This document shows positions 1-4,609 of a stretch of DNA of 11,500 bases, one piece after another (the first letter of the stretch is position 1; every line of letters begins with the position of its first letter). A model generated the notes under the pieces. The model worked only from the letters and a program-made list of their open reading frames with translations. It was not told the DNA's origin and ran no database searches. Location of the stretch: assembly GCA_023228645.1 (NCBI GenBank), contig JALOAT010000081.1:1-11500 (forward strand), read 5' to 3'. This DNA comes from Gammaproteobacteria bacterium. GTDB lineage: Bacteria > Pseudomonadota > Gammaproteobacteria > Thiohalomonadales > Thiohalomonadaceae. The position numbers and the translations under genes were made by a program.

Positions 1-5
1 TCCTC

Positions 6-99
6 GTCCGAATCGGGGGTCCACGACGGGGCCTCCTGCCCCGGCGTGGACGGCGCGCCATCCCTGGCGCGCCCCCTGCGGGCCTTGTCCGATTCGGAC
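6..99. repeat. Multi-branched inverted-repeat structure
   Basis: An 11-bp outer inverted repeat (6-16, GTCCGAATCGG, against 89-99) encloses two strong hairpins. The first pairs 19-25 with 45-51 and 28-32 with 38-42. The second pairs GGCGCGCC at 52-59 with GGCGCGCC at 66-73 around a 6-nt loop. A weak third one (CCC TGC GGG) lies at 74-82. The right arm is itself nearly palindromic (GTCCGATTCGGAC, 87-99). The whole could fold like a cloverleaf as RNA or extrude as a cruciform. No tRNA, attC or dif signature is visible. The function is unknown. Confidence 0.6.
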
Positions 100-207
100 T
101 CCGGTGCTCGGCGCGGCATACGGGGTTCGAAGAATCCGTCCGATATCGTGACGCTCGGAATACACCAAGATGGTACGTCCAGCTTTTCTTCCTGTTTTCT
201 CTTCTTT

Positions 208-400
208 GGCGCGAAGCGCCACTTGAGCGAGCGAAGCGAGCGGTCTTGGAGCCCCGTTTGGCTCGCCGAGCAACGGAGGCCAAGGCGGAAACAGCCCGAA
301 GGGGATGCGCCATGGATGGCGCATCGTCTGCGCTCGGGCCAGGATGGCCCGTGTGCAGACCCCGCCTTGGCTGAGTAGCGCAGGGAACCCCCGAAGGGGG
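208..400. repeat. Cluster of short GC-rich hairpins, noncoding
   Basis: Four small perfect hairpins follow one another: GGCGC-GAA-GCGCC at 208-220, a 9-bp stem with loop TGGA at 304-325, GGGCCA-GGA-TGGCCC at 336-350, and CCCCC-GAA-GGGGG at 388-400. A GCGAGCGAAGCGAGCG direct repeat lies near 227-242. Open frames across this stretch have no ribosome binding site and read through the palindromes, so I treat them as spurious. From memory, similar hairpin-rich intergenic blocks are common in beta- and gammaproteobacterial genomes. Confidence 0.55.
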
Positions 401-426
401 CGAGCCAGTCGGGCGGCCTTTCTTTT

Positions 427-462
427 GGTTCCTTTTCTTTGGCCGCGCAAAGAAAAGGAACC
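427..462. repeat. Perfect 15-bp stem-loop
   Basis: GGTTCCTTTTCTTTG at 427-441 is exactly complementary to CAAAGAAAAGGAACC at 448-462, around a 6-nt GC-rich loop. The A/T-rich arms stand out from the GC-rich surroundings. Similar 'GGTTCCTTTTCTTT' stem-loops recur between genes in many proteobacteria, so this is probably one copy of a dispersed palindromic element. A terminator role is possible, but neither side shows a clean T-run. Confidence 0.7.
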
Positions 463-518
463 CGGCGTAGGGGGACGGAATCCCCCGCCAAAATAATCTT
501 CGCGCGTAGCGCTTCCTT
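451..518. repeat. Duplicated intergenic module, copy 1
   Basis: About 68 nt sharing high identity with 655-721. Landmarks in order: GGAAC, CGGCGTAG, a GGGGGA-CGGAA-TCCCCC hairpin (470-486), then TCTTCGCGCG and AGCGCTT. It is followed by a 12-bp palindrome, ATACCGCGGTAT, at 522-533. No coding role is supported. Confidence 0.7.
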
Positions 519-550
519 CTAATACCGCGGTATCAAACGAAACCGCTATC

Positions 551-577
551 CCCGGGTTCCGCTCCGCTACACCCGGG
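551..577. repeat. CCCGGGT inverted repeat, BOX/REP-like
   Basis: CCCGGGT (551-557) pairs with ACCCGGG (571-577) around a 13-nt loop and is followed by CTACG. The shape, CCCGGG-TTCCGCT...-CCCGGG-CTACG, resembles the short palindromic REP or BOX-C style elements found between genes in many proteobacteria. The family assignment is from memory of that pattern. Confidence 0.55.
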
Positions 578-614
578 CTACGAGTCGCGCTGAAACTCTC
601 GCGGTGCTGGGCCC

Positions 615-643
615 GTCACGTAGGCGCTACGCGCCAACGTGAC
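615..643. repeat. Hairpin repeat, copy A
   Basis: GTCACGT (615-621) pairs perfectly with ACGTGAC (637-643). Inside it, GGCGC (623-627) and GCGCC (631-635) close a TAC triloop, with one A/A mismatch between the two stems. A second copy lies at 731-759 and the inner stem alone recurs at 800-812. It sits downstream of ctaB with respect to minus-strand transcription. Confidence 0.7.
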
Positions 644-654
644 CTACGAATTCG

Positions 655-721
655 AAGAAAGGAACTCGGCGTAGGGGGACGGAATCCCCCGTCTAATAGT
701 CTTCGCGCGAAGCGCTTACTT
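655..721. repeat. Duplicated intergenic module, copy 2
   Basis: Near-identical in layout to 451-518: GGAAC, CGGCGTAG, the same GGGGGA-CGGAA-TCCCCC hairpin (674-690), then the perfect palindrome CTTCGCGCGAAG (701-712) and GCGCTT. Each module copy is followed by a GTCACGT...GAC hairpin, which points to duplication of a larger unit. Confidence 0.7.
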
Positions 722-730
722 ATTGAAGAT

Positions 731-759
731 GTCACGTAGGCGCTGCGCGCCAACATGAC
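731..759. repeat. Hairpin repeat, copy B
   Basis: Same architecture as 615-643. GTCACGT (731-737) faces ACATGAC (753-759), and GGCGC-TGC-GCGCC lies inside. The single arm change relative to copy A gives a C/A mismatch on the plus strand but a G-U pair in a minus-strand transcript. That fits folding as RNA in the direction of the cox operon. Confidence 0.65.
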
Positions 760-799
760 CTACGAAACTACGAATCGCGCAGAAGACTCACACGGCACA

Positions 800-812
800 G
801 GCGCTACGCGCC
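800..812 (-). terminator. Hairpin just downstream of ctaB (weak terminator candidate)
   Basis: GGCGC-TAC-GCGCC, a 5-bp GC stem with a triloop, begins 11 nt past the ctaB stop codon on the minus strand. It is the inner core of the hairpins at 615-643 and 731-759. No U-tract follows, so intrinsic termination is doubtful; protection of the mRNA 3' end is an alternative. Confidence 0.3.
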
Positions 813-823
813 AACATTCCCTC

Positions 824-1732
824 TCATCCGTGCCACGTCGGCAGCCATGCATCGGCGAGCAACAGCACGAACAACACCGTCAGATAGAGGATGGAATAAC
901 GGAATGTCGGCATCGCATGCGCGTCGCCTTCGCTGCGCCACAGCCGCCAGGCGTGGCGCAGGAAACCCGCGCCGAGCAGCACCGCACCCGCCAGGTAGAC
1001 CAGGCCGTGCAGGCCGAGGGCGAACGGCAGCAGGCTCACGGCCAGCAGCATGATGGTGTAGATGAGGATCTGCTGCTTGGTGAACGCCACGCCATGGGTG
1101 ACAGGCAGCATGGGCAGGCCGGCGCGTGCATAGTCCTCGCGCCGTCGGATCGCCAGGGCCCAGAAGTGCGGCGGTGTCCAGGTGAAGATGATCAAAAACA
1201 GCAGCAGCGGTTCCGCTTCGATGCTGCCCGTGATGGCGCACCAGCCGAGCAGCGGCGGCGCCGCACCCGCCGCGCCGCCCCATACCACGTTCTGCGGCGT
1301 GTGGCGTTTGAGATAGACGGTGTAGATCACCGCATAGCCGACCATGGAGGCCAGGGTCAGCAGCGCCGTGAGCAGGTTGGTGAAGCCCACCAGCAGCGCC
1401 ATCGACACCAACACCAGCATGCCGCCGAAGGCGAGCGCTTGCGGTGCCTCCACCCGGCCGCTCGGCAGCGGGCGCCCGCGGGTGCGCTCCATCACTGCAT
1501 CAGTGCGCCCTTCCGCCGCGTGATTGAACACCGCCCCGGCCGCGGCCGCGGCGGCGATACCGGCGAGACCCGCGGCGGCCTGCTGCCACGGCACTGGCCC
1601 GTCGCCGATGGCGAGCAGGATGCCCACCAGGGCGGTAAACACGATGAGCGACACCACCTTCGGCTTGGTCAGTTCGAAGTAATGCCACCAGGTATGCGGG
1701 CGGGCGCCGGCCGCTGCGATCTCACTTGCCAT
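824..1732 (-). CDS. ctaB: Protoheme IX farnesyltransferase (heme O synthase)
   Basis: The product (302 residues) transfers a farnesyl group to heme B to make heme O, the precursor of the heme A used by CoxA. It belongs to the UbiA prenyltransferase superfamily and is a polytopic inner-membrane protein. Visible family marks are ELTKPKVV (20-27), the first Asp-rich motif region ending MERTRGRPL (81-89), YTVYLKRHTPQN with GGAAGAAPPLLGW, FTWTPPHFWALAI, and EDYARAGLPMLPV. The first motif reads N70-x3-E74-x3-D78, where homologues usually have Asp at position 74. The ATG at 1732 has GGAGG 4 nt upstream and overlaps the previous gene by 11 nt, indicating one transcript. It is the last gene of the cluster. 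Length is normal and the identification is secure. Confidence 0.96.
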   Translation of the reverse strand: MASEIAAAGARPHTWWHYFELTKPKVVSLIVFTALVGILLAIGDGPVPWQQAAAGLAGIAAAAAAGAVFNHAAEGRTDAVMERTRGRPLPSGRVEAPQALAFGGMLVLVSMALLVGFTNLLTALLTLASMVGYAVIYTVYLKRHTPQNVVWGGAAGAAPPLLGWCAITGSIEAEPLLLFLIIFTWTPPHFWALAIRRREDYARAGLPMLPVTHGVAFTKQQILIYTIMLLAVSLLPFALGLHGLVYLAGAVLLGAGFLRHAWRLWRSEGDAHAMPTFRYSILYLTVLFVLLLADAWLPTWHG

Positions 1733-2189
1733 CCGTCCTCCAGTTCTTGGAAACCCGCAGCAGGCGCTCCAGGTCGTCGAGTAGATCGAAAGGTGAAAAG
1801 CCGTGCGCATACCGCAGCACTGCGTTGCCCATGGGGTCGACCACCACCAGCGCCGTCCCTTCGGTGAGCGCCCGGGCGAGCCCCGCGCAGGGACCCTCAT
1901 TCGACGCCGGCGGACAGGCCATCGACTGGACACGACGGGATTCCACACCCAATGCACGCTCCACCCGTCGCAGCAAATGCAGGGTCTGTTCACACGCCTC
2001 AATGCATGGGCCGCTCGCGGGCACCGCCAGGGTCCAGCCGCGTCCGCCGCCCACCGGCACCGGCGGTTGGATGAGTTCCCCGTGATTGCCGCTGTCCGGA
2101 TGCCACTGCGGTTGCAGGACCAAGGTCCAAGCGGCGCCGATGGGCACCGCAAAGACGATCACCAACCAGATCACGGGCAGGTAACGCAT
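1722..2189 (-). CDS. Sco-like cytochrome oxidase assembly protein
   Basis: A 155-residue protein with one N-terminal membrane anchor (about 5-25), followed by a periplasmic domain. It carries a CxxxC pair (C62-IEA-C66) in the place where Sco1/SenC proteins hold the copper-binding cysteines. The later segment ALVVVDPMGNAVLRY and a C-terminal DLLDDLERLL helix also match the end of a Sco/thioredoxin fold. The histidine Sco proteins carry shortly before the 'VDPxG' strand is not evident. Two extra cysteines (C92, C101) are present. In Pseudomonas a similar small membrane protein follows SURF1. The likely role is handling copper or thiols for the CuA site of CoxB, but this is inferred. Its ATG lies 1 nt past the SURF1 stop, and its end overlaps ctaB. 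Confidence 0.85.
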   Translation of the reverse strand: MRYLPVIWLVIVFAVPIGAAWTLVLQPQWHPDSGNHGELIQPPVPVGGGRGWTLAVPASGPCIEACEQTLHLLRRVERALGVESRRVQSMACPPASNEGPCAGLARALTEGTALVVVDPMGNAVLRYAHGFSPFDLLDDLERLLRVSKNWRTDGK

Positions 2190-2190
2190 G

Positions 2191-2835
2191 TCAGCGGTTC
2201 CGCATCAGGGCCACCAGCGCCACCAGTGCCACGGCGGCAAACACGAACCACTGGATCGCATAGCCGACGTGCATGACGCCTTTCAGAGGCGGAAGTGGCG
2301 GAGGCTTGGCGTGCAGCACCAGCGGCGCCAGTTCGATGCCCAGTTCGTCTCCGATGGCCCGCGGGTCGAGGAACGGCCGCACCGCGCCGCGCAGCTCGCC
2401 CAGTTGCAGGGGCGGCAGGCGCGCGGGCAACAGCACCCCTTCCACACGCCGACGCCCCGGCGGTGCGAGGCCTTCCGCCCTGGGGGTGTAGCCCCGGTCC
2501 ACGAGGACGTGGTTGCCGCCCGCGCGCATCACAGCGACCATGCCGTAACCCGGGCGCCCCGCTTCGCTGCGGCCTTGCAGGAAATACTGGCTCGGCAGGA
2601 ATTCGCCCGTGGCGATGGCGCGACGATAGGCGTGCCCGGGGACGATGCGCTCGCGCTGCAGATCGAGCGGTGCCGCTGCCCGCGCCGCCTGCGCCGCCGC
2701 TTGCATGGCCTCCTGCTGATCTGCACGCGCCAACTGCCAGAGGCCCAGCAAGACGAACACCGGCGCACACGCCAGCAGGGTTGCCATCGCGGCGTAGCGC
2801 GCCCGCGCGCCTATATTCTGTCTATCCGTTCTCAT
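2191..2835 (-). CDS. SURF1 family cytochrome oxidase biogenesis protein
   Basis: SURF1 proteins (Shy1 in yeast) help heme a and a3 insertion into oxidase subunit I. The 214-residue product has a membrane helix at each end (about 15-33 and 190-208) and a periplasmic domain between. Family marks are LLGLWQLARADQQ near the N-terminus, GEFLP, the GRPGYGMVAVMRAGG and VLVDRGYTP block in the centre, and HVGYAIQWFVFA at the C-terminus. It is a little shorter than typical members. The ATG at 2835 is chosen because an upstream extension would only translate the antisense of the DUF2909 gene. An AGGGG lies just 1 nt before this ATG, too close for a normal ribosome site. An internal ATG at 2787 is less likely because it would cut into the first helix. 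Confidence 0.92.
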   Translation of the reverse strand: MRTDRQNIGARARYAAMATLLACAPVFVLLGLWQLARADQQEAMQAAAQAARAAAPLDLQRERIVPGHAYRRAIATGEFLPSQYFLQGRSEAGRPGYGMVAVMRAGGNHVLVDRGYTPRAEGLAPPGRRRVEGVLLPARLPPLQLGELRGAVRPFLDPRAIGDELGIELAPLVLHAKPPPLPPLKGVMHVGYAIQWFVFAAVALVALVALMRNR

Positions 2836-2841
2836 GCCCCT

Positions 2842-2845
2842 GGAG
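2842..2845 (+). promoter_or_regulatory. Ribosome binding site deciding the GTG start of the DUF2909 gene
   Basis: GGAG lies 5 nt before the GTG at 2851, inside the 15-nt gap between two divergent start codons. Confidence 0.6.
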
Positions 2846-2850
2846 TACGC

Positions 2851-3060
2851 GTGGAAGCCGCTTTCCGGATCCTGCTCATGGTGGTGCTCGGCCTCATCGT
2901 GCTGTCCCTTGCCGAGGCCATGTGGTATCTCACCCGCGACAGTGGCCGTGTGGACCGCCGCCGCATGGTCAAGGCACTGACCGCGCGTATTGCGCTGTCG
3001 CTGGTGCTGTTCGCACTGATCATGGCCGGCGCCATGGTCGGGCTCATCGCCCCGGACTGA
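2851..3060 (+). CDS. DUF2909 small twin-transmembrane protein
   Basis: A 69-residue protein with two predicted membrane helices (about 5-27 and 44-65) joined by a basic loop containing DSGRVDRRRMVKALTARIALS. The size, helix pair and loop match the DUF2909 family, which sits on the opposite strand between coxC and SURF1 in Pseudomonas-type oxidase clusters. No biochemical function is established to my knowledge; a role in oxidase assembly is inferred from its position. The GTG start has GGAG 5 nt upstream. The gene is divergent from SURF1 with 15 nt between starts and convergent with coxC with 42 nt between stops, so it needs its own promoter, which must lie within SURF1 coding DNA. Confidence 0.87.
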   Translation: MEAAFRILLMVVLGLIVLSLAEAMWYLTRDSGRVDRRRMVKALTARIALSLVLFALIMAGAMVGLIAPD

Positions 3061-3102
3061 TGGCGCGTCCATCGAGCATAGTTGGCTCCCGCGCGGCCGT
3101 CG

Positions 3103-3969
3103 CTACAGCCAGTAGACGAACACAAACAGCCCGAGCCACACCACGTCCACGAAGTGCCAGTACCACGCCACCGCCTCGAAGGCGAAGTGATTCTTCGGCG
3201 TGAAATGACCGCGCAGGCTGCGTGCCAGAATGGCCAGCAACATGATCGCGCCCATGGTCACGTGAAAACCGTGGAAACCGGTGAGGATGTAGAAGGTGGA
3301 GCCGTATACGCCTGCGCGCAGGGTGAGGTTCAGGTGTTGGTAGGCCTCGCGGTACTCCCACGCCTGCAACACCACGAACAGCAGGCCGAGCGCGATGGTC
3401 GCGACGAGCCCGGCGAGGAGGTGCGGGCGGCGGTCCAGCTTGAGTCCCCAGTGCGCCCAGGTGACGGTGGCGCCGCTGGTCAGCAGGATCAGCGTGTTGA
3501 TGGCCGGAATGCCCATGGCGGCCATGGGCGTGAACGGCCCGCCCACCTGCTCCGGTCCGGCGGTCGGCCACTGGCCCTCGAAGCCCGGGTAGAGCAGCTC
3601 GCGGGTTACGCCGAGGTATCCCGCACCGCCCAGCCAATCGAGGGAGATGTTGCGCAGGTAATAGAGCGAGCCGAAAAACGCCAGGAAGAAGAACACCTCC
3701 GAGGCGATGAACCAGAACATGCCCTGACGGAAGGATCGGTCCACGCGTGCGTTGTAAAACCCGGCGAGACTTTCCCGCGCCACGTCGCCGAACCAACCGA
3801 ACAGCAGCACCGCGAACAGCAGCAACCCCGCGGCGAGGAAATAGAAGCCGGCCGGGATCTGGTTGATGGCGAGCGCCGTGCCGGCCAGCATGCCGAACAC
3901 CGCAGTGGTGGCGACCAGCGGCCAGTGACTCGGCTCGGGGATGTAATAGCCGTCCTGGGCAGGGCTCAT
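3103..3969 (-). CDS. coxC: Cytochrome c oxidase subunit III
   Basis: Subunit III is a seven-helix membrane protein that stabilises the core and keeps the D-channel mouth of subunit I active. The 288-residue product shows the family start YYIPEPSHWP, QGMFWFIASEVFFFLAFF, the HWGLKL loop, TGFHGFHVTMGAI and the C-terminal WYWHFVDVVWLGLFVFVYWL. Two starts are possible. The ATG at 3969 has AGAGGA with 7-nt spacing and gives the usual short leader before YYIP, so I chose it. The ATG at 3987 lacks a ribosome site but overlaps the ctaG stop as ATGA and would add six residues (MTEEDA). It is the last of the structural genes and converges on the DUF2909 gene. Confidence 0.95.
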   Translation of the reverse strand: MSPAQDGYYIPEPSHWPLVATTAVFGMLAGTALAINQIPAGFYFLAAGLLLFAVLLFGWFGDVARESLAGFYNARVDRSFRQGMFWFIASEVFFFLAFFGSLYYLRNISLDWLGGAGYLGVTRELLYPGFEGQWPTAGPEQVGGPFTPMAAMGIPAINTLILLTSGATVTWAHWGLKLDRRPHLLAGLVATIALGLLFVVLQAWEYREAYQHLNLTLRAGVYGSTFYILTGFHGFHVTMGAIMLLAILARSLRGHFTPKNHFAFEAVAWYWHFVDVVWLGLFVFVYWL

Positions 3970-3983
3970 GGCGTCTTCCTCTG

Positions 3984-4493
3984 TCATTCGGGCAGGCCCA
4001 TGAAGGCATAGGTCACTGTGAGCGAATCAATGCCTTCGGGCAGATTGGGATCGACGATGAAGCGCAAGGGCATGTCGCGCGCTTCGCTCCCTTGCAGGGT
4101 CTGGCGCTCGAAGCAGAAGCATTCAATCTTGGAAAAATGCTCCGTCGCCTGCCACGGCGTGACGCTCGGCACGGCCTGGGCAGTGATGGTCCGGCTGGTG
4201 AGGTTGCGCACCCGATAGCTCACTTCCGTCGCCTCGCCGAGCCGCACCGTGCGCCGCGCCAGCGCCGGCTCGAAGGCCCACGGCAGGCCCGCCTGAACGG
4301 TGGCATCGAACTTGACCGTCACGGTGCGATCCGACGCGCTCGTGGGCATACCCGCAGCCGCCTGCACCACCCCTGCCCGCTGCAATCCCGCCACTTCGCA
4401 GAACACCCCATACAGGGGCACCAGACTGAAGCCGAAGCCGAACATGGCCAACGCCATCAGGCCGAGCTTGAAGGCGGTGTGCGGGCGGCTCAC
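3984..4493 (-). CDS. ctaG: Cytochrome c oxidase copper-insertion protein CtaG/Cox11
   Basis: Cox11 proteins are anchored by one membrane helix and hand Cu(I) to the CuB site of subunit I. The 169-residue product has a short cytoplasmic tail, a membrane helix (about 9-24), then VPLYGVFCEV with the conserved cysteine. The copper-binding CFCF motif follows in KIECFCFERQTL, and the C-terminal MPLRFIVDPNLP is typical. The usual residue after PLY is Asp; here it is Gly. The start is a GTG with GAGG 7 nt upstream, and it overlaps the stop of the preceding 39-residue gene as GTGA. A longer open frame upstream is only the out-of-frame image of that small gene and coxA. The protein is slightly shorter than common homologues. 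Confidence 0.94.
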   Translation of the reverse strand: MSRPHTAFKLGLMALAMFGFGFSLVPLYGVFCEVAGLQRAGVVQAAAGMPTSASDRTVTVKFDATVQAGLPWAFEPALARRTVRLGEATEVSYRVRNLTSRTITAQAVPSVTPWQATEHFSKIECFCFERQTLQGSEARDMPLRFIVDPNLPEGIDSLTVTYAFMGLPE

Positions 4494-4609
4494 GAGATGG
4501 CCTCGCCAATGCGCATCCAGAATGCCGCCGACGCCAACGCCACGAGAACCGCCACGACGCCGAGCACCCAGGCGAGGCGCCGGTTGCGCCGACGCAGCTG
4601 CGCGTCCAT
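4490..4609 (-). CDS. Small membrane protein between coxA and ctaG (oxidase small assembly protein type)
   Basis: A 39-residue open frame that begins MDAQLRRRNRRLAWVLGVV and ends MRIGEAIS. It has a strongly basic N-terminus followed by one membrane helix (about 13-31), so an N-inside single-pass topology is expected. It has a perfect GGAGGT site 6 nt before its ATG, the best ribosome site in the cluster. It overlaps coxA upstream as ATGA and ctaG downstream as GTGA. Small single-helix proteins at this spot are annotated in other proteobacteria as cytochrome oxidase small assembly proteins. The exact function is unknown; coupling with CtaG in copper insertion is an inference. Confidence 0.8.
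   Translation of the reverse strand: MDAQLRRRNRRLAWVLGVVAVLVALASAAFWMRIGEAIS

Noticed and set aside
118..150. GGGTTCGA resembling a tRNA T-arm
   Set aside because: The flanking bases do not form a 5-bp T-stem with a 7-nt loop, and no acceptor or anticodon arm is found.
46..496. Two plus-strand open frames of 110 and 63 codons
   Set aside because: They read straight through palindromes and hairpins, lack ribosome sites, and end in the translated image of the stem-loop at 427-462; typical repeat-derived spurious frames.
1..823. CRISPR array
   Set aside because: Repeats are few, unevenly spaced and hairpin-based, with no regular spacer pattern and no cas genes.
755..1867. Long plus-strand frame of 370 codons opposite ctaB
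   Set aside because: It is rich in Gln, His and Arg, the usual antisense shadow of a GC-rich membrane-protein gene, and ctaB is unambiguous on the other strand.
3061..3102. Bidirectional terminator between the DUF2909 gene and coxC
   Set aside because: No stem of useful length and no T-run in the 42 nt between the convergent genes.
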